Assembly: GCA_032122625.1 (NCBI GenBank)
Contig: JAQBGG010000152.1
Coordinates: 1-22,962, forward strand
Source: CAXMST01 sp032122625
Lineage (GTDB): Bacteria > Actinomycetota > Thermoleophilia > Solirubrobacterales > 70-9
DNA length: 22,962 nt
Reading direction: 5' to 3'
This document shows positions 14,640 to 21,258 of this stretch, one piece after another (the stretch's first letter is position 1; every line of letters begins with the position of its first letter). Under the pieces are notes generated by a model, which saw only the letters and a list, made by a program, of their open reading frames with translations, was not told where the DNA came from and did not search any database. The position numbers were made by a program, and so were the translations under genes.

Positions 14640-17006
14640 CTACTGCTGGGCCAATAGCCGCTTCATCTCGGCCTCTGAGTCGACGATCAGATCGCCGCTC
14701 AGGTCGAGCGTCACCGACTTGATCTCGCCGGTGAAGGCGTTCGGGGCGGCGTAGTCGTCGGGGCTGACCGAGTCGTTGCCGTCCCAGCCGCAGGTCAACC
14801 CGATAATCCCGAACAGGTTCAGGACCGTGTAGGGGAGCTCCTCGCTGGCCACCAGCGTCCCGTCCACGTAGAGCTGGCCCCGGCCCGGGGTTCCGCGGCC
14901 GAGCGGGATATCGGGGTCGCCGGTCGGCTCGAACTCGAATCGGAGGCTGACCTCCCCGGTGGGCAGCGGCTCGGGCGAGCTGACCCGGAACCAGTCCTTG
15001 CCGACGAAGTTGTGGACGTGGTGCAGGTGCCCGTCCTTGACGAAGAACGAGTAGCCGCCGTGACGGCTGCCGTGGGCTAGCAGCACCCCCTCGGCGCCGC
15101 CGTCGGGGATCACGACCTCGGCGGTGATGGCGTGCGCGCGGTTGTAGACGCGGGGAGCGGCGGCAAACGGAACCGGCGCGCCGCCGGCCTGGTAGACGAA
15201 GCGCTGCCGCGGCCGCGCGATCGTCGGCCGCTCGACGTTCATCCGCGCCAGGTCGGCCGTCGCCAGCGGCAGCACGCCGTAGCGGTCCGCCTCCTCGTAC
15301 CAGAGGGCAATCAACTCCCGCAGCCGCTCGGCCTGCGACTCGGCCAGATCGTGGTTCTCCGCCGGGTCCTCGTCGAGGTTGTAGAGCTCCCAGCCGTTCT
15401 CGTCGAGGTCGGCGAGCACGTCGGCGGTCAGCGGGCCGCCGAAGTACCTCTCCTGCTCGGCCGCCTCGGCGAAGCTCGGGCCGGGGAACGGGCAGACGGC
15501 CTTCCAGCCGTCGTGATAGATCGAGCGGTGACCGAACATCTCGTAGTACTGGGTTCTGCGCCCGGAAGCCGCGTCGGGGTCATCGAAGGTGTGCAGGAAG
15601 CTGGCCCCCGGCACCGGCGACTGCTCGACGCCTCCGATCTCGCTCGGTGCGGTGAGTCCAAGCGCATCGAGCACCGTCGGGAAGAGGTCGATCGCGTGGA
15701 TGAACTGGGATCGCATCTCACCCCGGGCCCCGATCCGATCAGGCCAGGAGACGATGCAAGGATCGGAGATCCCGCCGCGATACGTCTCCCGCTTCCAGCG
15801 CCGGAACGGGGTGACGCCGGCCCACGTCCAACCCCAGGAGTAATGGGGGAAGGTGTCGACGCCGCCCCAGCCGTCGTAGTGGCGGACGTTGTCCTCGAGC
15901 GTCTCGGGGACGTGGTTGAAGAAGAGAGTCTCGTTGAAGGTCCCGTCGACGCCGCCCTCGGCGCTCGCGCCGTTGTCGGACAGCGCCACCACCAGCGTGT
16001 TATCGAGCTCACCGATCTGCTCGAGGTAGTCGATGACCCGGCCGAAGTGGTGGTCGGTCTGGGTCAGGAACGCGGCGTAGGTCTCCATCTGACGGGCATA
16101 CATCCGCCGCTGTTCATCGGAGAGCGTGCTCCATTCGGGGACGTCGGGATCGTGGCGCGAGAGCTCGGTCCCCTCGGGGACGACGCCGAGCTCGATCTGC
16201 CGCTCGAGCACCACCTTCCGGTAGGAGTCCCAGCCGTCGTCGAAGCGACCGCGGTAGCGCTCGATCCACTCGGGCTCGACGTGATGGGGAGCATGGCCCG
16301 CGCCGGTCGCGTAGTACAGGAAGAAGGGCTTCTCGGGGGCGTTGTTGTTCGCGTCCTTGATGAACCCGATCGCCCTGTCGGCGAGATCGATGTTGAGGTG
16401 GTAGCCGTCCTCGGGCGAGCTCGGCTGCTCGACGTGGTGGTTGTCCTCGGTCAGGTCGGGGTGCCACTGGTCGGTGTCGCCGCCGAGGAACCCGTAGTAG
16501 CGCTCGAAGCCACGGCCGAGCGGCCAGCGCTTGAACGGTCCGGCCGGCGTCACCTCCTCGGGCGGGGCAAGATGCCATTTGCCGATGGCGAATGTGTTGA
16601 ACCCCTGCTCGACGAGGGTCTCGGGGAGAAAGCCGTGCTCCGCTCCGATCATCCCGTTGTGGGCCGGGTACCCCATCGAGAGCTCGGTGATCGAGGAGAG
16701 CCCGAGCGTGTGATGGTTGCGCCCCGTCAGCAGACAGCCCCGCGTGGGGGAGCAGAGCGCGGTCGTCTGGAAGTTCGTGTAGCGGAGCCCGCGGGCGGCG
16801 AGGCGATCGAGCGTCGGCGTCTCGCAGAGCCCGCCGAACGGCGAGAGCTGCCCGAAGCCGACGTCGTCGAGGACGAAGACGAGCACGTTGGGAGCCCCCT
16901 CGGCGGCCCGCTTCGGCGCCGGCCAGGCGGACGAGGACTCATCGAGAGTCTTGCCGATGACGCCCGGAAACTTTGCACCGGGCTCGTACTCCTCGAGATC
17001 TGACAT
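14640..17006 (-). CDS. Arylsulfatase (formylglycine-dependent sulfatase), cytoplasmic type
   Basis: A type I sulfatase of 788 residues that hydrolyses sulfate esters. The signature TALCSPTRGCLLTGR holds Cys85, to be turned into formylglycine, and Arg89; metal ligands come from VLDDVGFG (Asp47, Asp48) and later ALSDNGAS. FAIGKWHL, ATGAGHAPHH and WGGVDTFPHYSWGW fit the large arylsulfatases of the Pseudomonas AtsA group, which are longer than the 540-residue norm and end in a beta-rich C-terminal part (here about residues 590-788). There is no signal peptide, so it should act in the cytoplasm on imported substrates. No formylglycine-generating enzyme lies in the window. The ATG has AAGGGG nine bases upstream. 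Its nearness to a sulfotransferase gene, 1.5 kb away, may be meaningful. Confidence 0.95.
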   Translation of the reverse strand: MSDLEEYEPGAKFPGVIGKTLDESSSAWPAPKRAAEGAPNVLVFVLDDVGFGQLSPFGGLCETPTLDRLAARGLRYTNFQTTALCSPTRGCLLTGRNHHTLGLSSITELSMGYPAHNGMIGAEHGFLPETLVEQGFNTFAIGKWHLAPPEEVTPAGPFKRWPLGRGFERYYGFLGGDTDQWHPDLTEDNHHVEQPSSPEDGYHLNIDLADRAIGFIKDANNNAPEKPFFLYYATGAGHAPHHVEPEWIERYRGRFDDGWDSYRKVVLERQIELGVVPEGTELSRHDPDVPEWSTLSDEQRRMYARQMETYAAFLTQTDHHFGRVIDYLEQIGELDNTLVVALSDNGASAEGGVDGTFNETLFFNHVPETLEDNVRHYDGWGGVDTFPHYSWGWTWAGVTPFRRWKRETYRGGISDPCIVSWPDRIGARGEMRSQFIHAIDLFPTVLDALGLTAPSEIGGVEQSPVPGASFLHTFDDPDAASGRRTQYYEMFGHRSIYHDGWKAVCPFPGPSFAEAAEQERYFGGPLTADVLADLDENGWELYNLDEDPAENHDLAESQAERLRELIALWYEEADRYGVLPLATADLARMNVERPTIARPRQRFVYQAGGAPVPFAAAPRVYNRAHAITAEVVIPDGGAEGVLLAHGSRHGGYSFFVKDGHLHHVHNFVGKDWFRVSSPEPLPTGEVSLRFEFEPTGDPDIPLGRGTPGRGQLYVDGTLVASEELPYTVLNLFGIIGLTCGWDGNDSVSPDDYAAPNAFTGEIKSVTLDLSGDLIVDSEAEMKRLLAQQ

Positions 17007-17162
17007 GGCGGCGCCCCTTATTTCCGATTCGGCGGGAGACTATCTGCTGTTGGGCTTCGGCGGGATCGCCGGCAAGGTCGTGGCCGATCAGGTGGTGGGG
17101 GCGCAGCCCTTCACCGCGCTGTGGGAGGTCGATCTCAGCTGCTCGGGCAATCGTGCCGCTAT

Positions 17163-17522
17163 CGCGAACGCCTCCCGACTGCCGTTCGCCGATCCTGCTG
17201 CTGCCACCCCATGCGCTGGTTTGCGGTGGTCGTCGTGCTCGCCGTCTTCAACACTGTGCTCGGCGAGGAGCTGCTCTTCGGGGGGCTTCTGCTGCCGCGG
17301 ATGCGGGGGGTTTTCGACAGGAGCGACTGGGTCGTCAACGGAGTGCTGTTCGCGGTCTACCCCCTGTACCAGCCGTGGACGATCCCCGCCTCCCTGGTGG
17401 ATGGAATCTTCCTCCTCACCTATCCCTCGCGGCGGTTCCAGAGCGCCTGGATGGGGATCATCGTGCACTCGATTCAGAGCGTCTTCGTGATCGTCTTGGT
17501 GCTCACGCTGGTGCTCGACTGA
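17163..17522 (+). pseudogene. Relic of a CPBP (CAAX-type) intramembrane protease
   Basis: From 17211 the frame reads MRWFAVVVVLAVFNTVLGEELLF, GLLLPRMRGVF, WVVNGVLFAVYPLYQPW and RRFQSAWMGIIVHSIQSVF, the C-terminal half of a CPBP/Abi-family membrane protease. Just before, in another frame, RSPILLLPPHALV is the expected preceding helix, so a frameshift sits near 17215. The Glu-Glu pair is kept, but the Arg of the EExxxR motif appears replaced (EELLFGG) and the His expected after LFAVY is Pro. The N-terminal half is missing: the 200 bases toward the sulfatase gene show no matching helices. Loss of half the protein, the frame and motif residues points to a dead gene. It converges with the channel gene, seven bases apart. 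Reuse as a shorter membrane protein is less likely. Confidence 0.65.
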
Positions 17523-17528
17523 AGGGCG

Positions 17529-18422
17529 TCAGCTCGAAGCCCAGAGGTGGTCGCGCCGGTAGCCGTCGAGCGCCTCGTGTGCTCCATCGCCGGGGCTCCC
17601 GAGGAATTCCTCGGCGATCGTCGTCAGCAAGTCCGTGATCGCCTGGTCGAGCATCGTCGCCTGGAATGTCAGCGCACCCGGCCGATCCGCCGTGGAGCAA
17701 CTCTCGACGACCTCGATCAGACTGGGTAGCAGGACCGGCAGCGCGTGCCGCGGATCGCGCGGGTGAAAGTAGTAGGCGATCGGGGAGTGGGCGAAGTCGT
17801 CCCGCATCGCAACTACCCGCGATGTCAGATCCGCCAGCACGCTTGCTGAAACGGAGGGGTCGATCCCGGCGAGAGCAGTCGGGCTCGAGCGTTCTGCCTC
17901 CATCAGGAGGGCGATCTCGTGGGAGAGCGAGCGGTAATCCGAGAGCACCCTGTAGACGAGGAGGATCCACGAGATGCTCGCCGTCAGCAGCCCCACTCCG
18001 ATCACCGTCTCGAAAGGGCCAAGCAGTCTCAGAAGGTCGGCCGTCGGCACGATGTCCCCGTATCCGAGGCTCGTCAGGTTGACCATCGAGAGATAGATGG
18101 CGTCGACGAAGCCGTCTTGCTCGGCGGCGTCAAGGCCCGCACTGACGGCGAACGCATCGGGCAGATGCGGCCAGATGATCATCGCAAACCCAAGCACGAC
18201 CAATGTTCCCCAGGCCGTGATCACGGCGATGAAAGCGACCGGCCCCACGAACGAGAGCATTCTGTGGTTGCCGCGCACCACCCTGCGGGTCATCCGCCAG
18301 ACGGCGCGCATCAGTTTCTCGCTCAAGACTCCCTGCCCATGCGGATGAAACAAGGTGTCGAACACATCGCGGAGCGCCACCAGCACCAACAGGGCCCCGA
18401 GCAGGGTGATGATCGCCGTCAC
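17529..18422 (-). CDS. Two-helix potassium channel protein with a C-terminal soluble region
   Basis: A membrane protein of 297 residues. Hydrophobic stretches lie at about 3-20, 60-84 and 130-157; between the last two is the pore loop with the selectivity filter NLTSLGYGDIVP (TSLGYGD at 117-123), the K+ channel signature. This is the ion-trans-2 type pore. After about residue 160 comes a soluble, mostly helical region of some 135 residues, without a recognisable TrkA-N (RCK) or cyclic-nucleotide domain. The first hydrophobic stretch before the pore unit gives it one helix more than KcsA. The start is the GTG at 18420-18422, with no ribosome binding site but TACGCT seven bases upstream. The stop lies seven bases from the end of the protease relic on the other strand. 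Confidence 0.88.
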   Translation of the reverse strand: MTAIITLLGALLVLVALRDVFDTLFHPHGQGVLSEKLMRAVWRMTRRVVRGNHRMLSFVGPVAFIAVITAWGTLVVLGFAMIIWPHLPDAFAVSAGLDAAEQDGFVDAIYLSMVNLTSLGYGDIVPTADLLRLLGPFETVIGVGLLTASISWILLVYRVLSDYRSLSHEIALLMEAERSSPTALAGIDPSVSASVLADLTSRVVAMRDDFAHSPIAYYFHPRDPRHALPVLLPSLIEVVESCSTADRPGALTFQATMLDQAITDLLTTIAEEFLGSPGDGAHEALDGYRRDHLWASS

Positions 18423-18435
18423 GCTGACCAGCGTA
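18423..18435 (-). promoter_or_regulatory. Candidate leaderless promoter (-10 TACGCT) of the channel gene
   Basis: TACGCT (18430-18435, minus strand) is separated by GGTCAGC from the GTG start. No ribosome binding site or clear -35 is visible. It follows the same TANNNT spacing as the PAP2, sulfotransferase and glycosyltransferase genes. Confidence 0.35.
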
Positions 18436-18556
18436 ATGCGCCGACGCCCCTCACCTGCGCCTTACTGACCCTTACCTCGTCTTGTTGCCCCGGCGTTGCC
18501 CCCCGCGACGGGCAGGTCCGCGATCGGCTTGACGGCTCAGGGCCTCTGCGGTTTCC

Positions 18557-19645
18557 CTAATGAACGCCTTCCGACTCGTAGCCGAGCTCGGTCAGGGCCT
18601 CGCCCGCGACCTGCCCAAACGCCGCATGGTCGCCCGCGTTGAAGATCCGCCGCCAATCCCCGGCGACGCCGAGGCGGAAGAAGGCGCGCGGGTCCTCGAC
18701 GCCCCGCTCGCGACCGCCGGTGAGCCGCTCGAAGCTGTTCTCGGAAAGACACCGCTCCACGATCGACTCGGAGGCGTCTACTTCCAGGAACTCGCAGATT
18801 CGCGCCAACTCGCGGGACCCCGACGCCAGCAGGTCCTCGTACCGCACCTCGATGTAGCGACCGGCCGGTAATGCCCGGCCCTGCTTGGTTGCGGCTCGCG
18901 TGATCTCGGCCCAGCTCCGGGCGATCACCTGCAGATGACCGGGCGCGAAGAGGCTCCGGCCCGAGTCGACGAAGCCGTCGGGGTTGGCACGATAGGCGTC
19001 GCGGATCGCGACCTGCCTGTCGCGGAGCGCGGGCGTCAGGGCGTCGCGCTCGGCCTGATTCCAGATGTGGTGGATCGAGGAGATCGCGACATCCCGCCCG
19101 TCGCGGACGACGTGGATGATCTTCGCTTCGGGCAGAACCTGACTGATCTGCTGGACGGTCCCCGTATCACGCAGCGGCGTCTTGTCGCCGGCCACGAGTT
19201 TTCGGCTGCGCGCGAGCTCGACGCGCATGATGCGCTCGGCCATGCCGGCGGCAGCCTGTTCGGCGACCCGCTCAAAACGAGCATCGCGGGTCCAGACCGA
19301 TCGCTGCGCCCAATCCTTGAGCGTCTCATCGGCGAGTAGTCCCTCGGCGAGCGAGACAGCGCCGGGGCCTCCCGGCGCGGGCGCGCCCCGAGGGTTGCCG
19401 AAAAAGCGGCCCTCGCCGCGGCAGAGCACCTCCGGATGTGAGTCAAGGAGGTTCTCGAGCCAGGTCGTGCCGGACTTCGCCTTCCCGACGATGAAGAAGA
19501 GCTGCGCGTCTGCGGAGAGGGGGAGAGCGGACCGCCCCTCCCACCGCGATCGCATCCGGCGGAAAGTCGAGTGTCTCGCCCGCCGCAGCCGACGCCGCCA
19601 GAGCGGCACGTCGGTCGTCTCGAGGTGCACGGGATCCCAGCCCAC
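18557..19645 (-). CDS. PAPS-dependent sulfotransferase
   Basis: A sulfotransferase-family protein of 362 residues that would move a sulfuryl group from 3'-phosphoadenylyl sulfate to an acceptor alcohol, sugar or lipid. The 5'-phosphosulfate loop is FIVGKAKSGTTWLENLLDSHP (about 51-71); the 3'-phosphate motif is HVVRDGRDVAISSIHH; the RYEDLL and GVAGDWRRIFNAGD stretches toward the C-terminus complete the family pattern. The Arg-rich lead of about 45 residues is not a signal peptide, so it acts in the cytoplasm or at the inner membrane face. The acceptor is unknown. The GTG at 19643-19645 is chosen, with TAGCCT seven bases upstream; a later in-frame GTG (five codons on) is possible. An arylsulfatase lies nearby on the same strand but not in the same transcript. 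Confidence 0.9.
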   Translation of the reverse strand: MGWDPVHLETTDVPLWRRRLRRARHSTFRRMRSRWEGRSALPLSADAQLFFIVGKAKSGTTWLENLLDSHPEVLCRGEGRFFGNPRGAPAPGGPGAVSLAEGLLADETLKDWAQRSVWTRDARFERVAEQAAAGMAERIMRVELARSRKLVAGDKTPLRDTGTVQQISQVLPEAKIIHVVRDGRDVAISSIHHIWNQAERDALTPALRDRQVAIRDAYRANPDGFVDSGRSLFAPGHLQVIARSWAEITRAATKQGRALPAGRYIEVRYEDLLASGSRELARICEFLEVDASESIVERCLSENSFERLTGGRERGVEDPRAFFRLGVAGDWRRIFNAGDHAAFGQVAGEALTELGYESEGVH

Positions 19646-19658
19646 CCTGGGTAGGCTA
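19646..19658 (-). promoter_or_regulatory. Candidate leaderless promoter (-10 TAGCCT) of the sulfotransferase gene
   Basis: TAGCCT (19653-19658, minus strand) stands seven bases before the GTG start. The inverted repeat at 19664-19682 begins five bases upstream of this hexamer, where the -35 element and regulators would sit. Function is inferred from position only. Confidence 0.35.
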
Positions 19659-19663
19659 TTGAT

Positions 19664-19682
19664 GCCCGCTCAACAAGCGGGC
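19664..19682. terminator. Hairpin GCCCGCT-CAACA-AGCGGGC, terminator-like on the plus strand
   Basis: A perfect 7-bp stem with a 5-nt loop, followed on the plus strand by TTCTTCCT as in an intrinsic terminator. No plus-strand gene lies upstream to be stopped. On the minus strand it sits between the end of the secreted-protein gene and the sulfotransferase promoter, so it could instead separate these units or serve as an operator. Confidence 0.4.
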
Positions 19683-19772
19683 TTCTTCCTATAGCGGGGG
19701 CCCGATTCGTTTCTCGCTGCGACCCGCGGATCGTCGAGCCGATGCGCCTCGCGGCGTGACTCTGGATGTCCC

Positions 19773-19834
19773 CTAACGCTTGAGCTTCACCGAGAGCTTC
19801 TCGGTCTTCTTATTACCTAGCTCATCGGTGCACA
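19773..19834 (-). pseudogene. Out-of-frame C-terminal tail of the secreted protein
   Basis: Directly after the TGA of the secreted-protein gene, a different minus-strand frame reads VMCTDELGNKKTEKLSVKLKR and ends at TAG (19773-19775). Its Lys-rich, TD-x-x-GN pattern resembles the last strands of secreted beta-sandwich domains and continues the Lys-rich character of the preceding coding tail. This suggests the original protein was about 20 residues longer and was cut by a one- or two-base indel near 19835-19850. Confidence 0.4.
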
Positions 19835-20797
19835 TCACCTGAAGAGCTTCACCTTCGGCCTCTTGTCCTTGCTCAGCTCCTCGGCGATCTTCTGCTGATC
19901 CTTGGCGACCTTCTTCGACGTCTTGTCCTTCGGCTTCGGCTTGTTGGGGTTCTTGCCCAGCTTCACCGTCATCACCGCCGGATCCGGCTCCTCGCCGGCC
20001 TTGAGCTCGTAGAAGCCCCAGGGCGGGTTCGCGTTGATGAGCCGGCCGTTCTCGCAGTGGGCGAGGAGGGGGGCAAGGCGCTCGGCCGGGTGGGTGGGCT
20101 CGAGCCAGTAGTAGCCCGGCGGCACCTCCACCCAGACCACGCCGCCGTCGACTGAGGACTCAGTTTCCGCCGGGTCCGGGAAGATCGACTCGTTGAAGTA
20201 GATCGGCCCGCGGGTGTTGCCCAACACGGGGGCGACCGTCGCCGTGGAGCCCGGCAGGCCGTGCGGATAGACGTCCTTGAAGCCGGGGTCGAACGTGGTC
20301 GCGTCGCGCGCCTCGTGAATCGAGAAGGTGGAGACGATCGCGCATTCCTCGATCTGGTTGTTCTCGTCCAGCGGCACCCCGAGCAGGCCCGACAACGCCA
20401 GGTAGATCAGAGTCGGCACGACCTGGAAGTTGACGTGCTCGAGGTCCTGGCCGGAGGTGTGGAAGGTCTGCAGGTAGATCCGCTGGTAGCCCGCGGGCAC
20501 CTCGATGTAGGGGGTGACGGTGGCATCGTCAGGCACCTCGATCTCGTAGCTGCCGTCGGCCGCGACGGGGTCAGAGATGCTCGGGTACTCGTCGACCCGG
20601 ACCACGGCGCCGGGGATCCGGTCGTCGATGCCGAAGAAGGCGTAGGCGGTGCCGCTGATCTTGACCGTGTCGCCGGGCCCGCTCGCGGCGCTGGCCGTGT
20701 CCGGCGCCGAGATCAACAGCGCCAGCGCCAGCACCAGCAGCGCCAGCGGGATCGCAAGCATCCGGCTGGTTGCGCCGCTCCGCGATGGGGTAGCCAT
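19835..20797 (-). CDS. Secreted protein of unknown function, with carboxypeptidase-regulatory-like start
   Basis: A 320-residue exported protein. MATPSRSGATSRM is followed by a hydrophobic core (about 14-30) and a likely signal peptidase site after TASA (residue 37). The first 100 residues of the mature part (KISGTAYAFFG, GAVVRVDEYP, VAADGSYEIEVP) look like a beta-sandwich of the carboxypeptidase-regulatory type. The middle has GFKDVYPHGLPGSTATVAPVLG and VWVEVPPGYYWLEPTHP, which I do not recognise. From about 275 on the tail is very rich in Lys and may bind the anionic cell envelope. No cell-wall sorting motif is seen. The reading frame probably ends too early: a fitting tail continues in another frame. 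The start ATG has only a weak GGGG upstream; a pair TTGTTT/TAGCCT at 20914-20919 and 20892-20897 could be its promoter. Confidence 0.8.
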   Translation of the reverse strand: MATPSRSGATSRMLAIPLALLVLALALLISAPDTASAASGPGDTVKISGTAYAFFGIDDRIPGAVVRVDEYPSISDPVAADGSYEIEVPDDATVTPYIEVPAGYQRIYLQTFHTSGQDLEHVNFQVVPTLIYLALSGLLGVPLDENNQIEECAIVSTFSIHEARDATTFDPGFKDVYPHGLPGSTATVAPVLGNTRGPIYFNESIFPDPAETESSVDGGVVWVEVPPGYYWLEPTHPAERLAPLLAHCENGRLINANPPWGFYELKAGEEPDPAVMTVKLGKNPNKPKPKDKTSKKVAKDQQKIAEELSKDKRPKVKLFR

Positions 20798-20954
20798 GGG
20801 CCCCGTGGTCGAGATGTGAGCAAACGGCCTGTCCCTGGAGATCCCCCTCGGGTAGGAAGCTGATTCGCTCCCTGGTTGCTTTGGGCCGATCAGGCTAGGT
20901 CACAGAGTCGCAGAAACAACCGTCTAGCGTCAAGTGACAAACATGGCGGGGGGC

Positions 20955-21249
20955 CTATTCGCCGCTCGCTGCCACGTAGGGATTGTCGAACGAGTACGCG
21001 CCACCTGAGCACTGCCCCGCACGGGTTCTATCGAGCGCGGCCACATGATCGTCCGCAGGGGCGTCGGCCGCTTCGATCAGGCTTCCGGCGTGTCCGATGA
21101 CGCAGCCTCGAGGGCCTCGTCGGTGACCTCGTAGGACTCGGTCGTGCCGCCGAGGTCGGTCAGTCGCTGGGAAATCGCGGGACCGGCCTCGAAGTCCGCC
21201 AGAGCACCGACTGCCGCCTTGCGGTGCTCGCGCGATCGCTTCCAATACC
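20955..21249 (-). pseudogene. Frame-broken small reading frame in the gap before the glycosyltransferase gene
   Basis: The 460-base gap between the secreted protein and the glycosyltransferase genes holds two protein-like pieces on the minus strand in different frames. The first (about 21235-21077) contains AVGALADFEAGPAISQRL, TDLGGTTESYEVTDEALEAAS and a stop TGA. The second (about 21085-20955) contains SLIEAADAPADDHVAALD and CSGGAYSFDNPYVAASGE, then TAG. Both have coding-like base use in the third position. No start codon is found in the first frame before it runs into the glycosyltransferase gene, so a single broken gene whose front was lost is the likely reading. I do not recognise the family; the acidic first part and Cys/Gly/Tyr-rich end also allow a peptide precursor. 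The remaining 20798-20954 shows no gene. Confidence 0.3.
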
Positions 21250-21258
21250 GTCCCGCCG
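21246..21258 (+). promoter_or_regulatory. Candidate leaderless promoter (-10 TACCGT) of the glycosyltransferase gene
   Basis: TACCGT (21246-21251) is separated by CCCGCCG from the ATG at 21259. No ribosome binding site is present, and no -35 at the usual distance is convincing. It supports this start over the in-frame ATG at 21286. Confidence 0.38.

Noticed and set aside
15132..17003. A 623-codon open frame on the plus strand opposite the sulfatase gene
   Set aside because: Same GC-driven shadow effect; no recognisable motif, while the opposite strand holds a full sulfatase signature.
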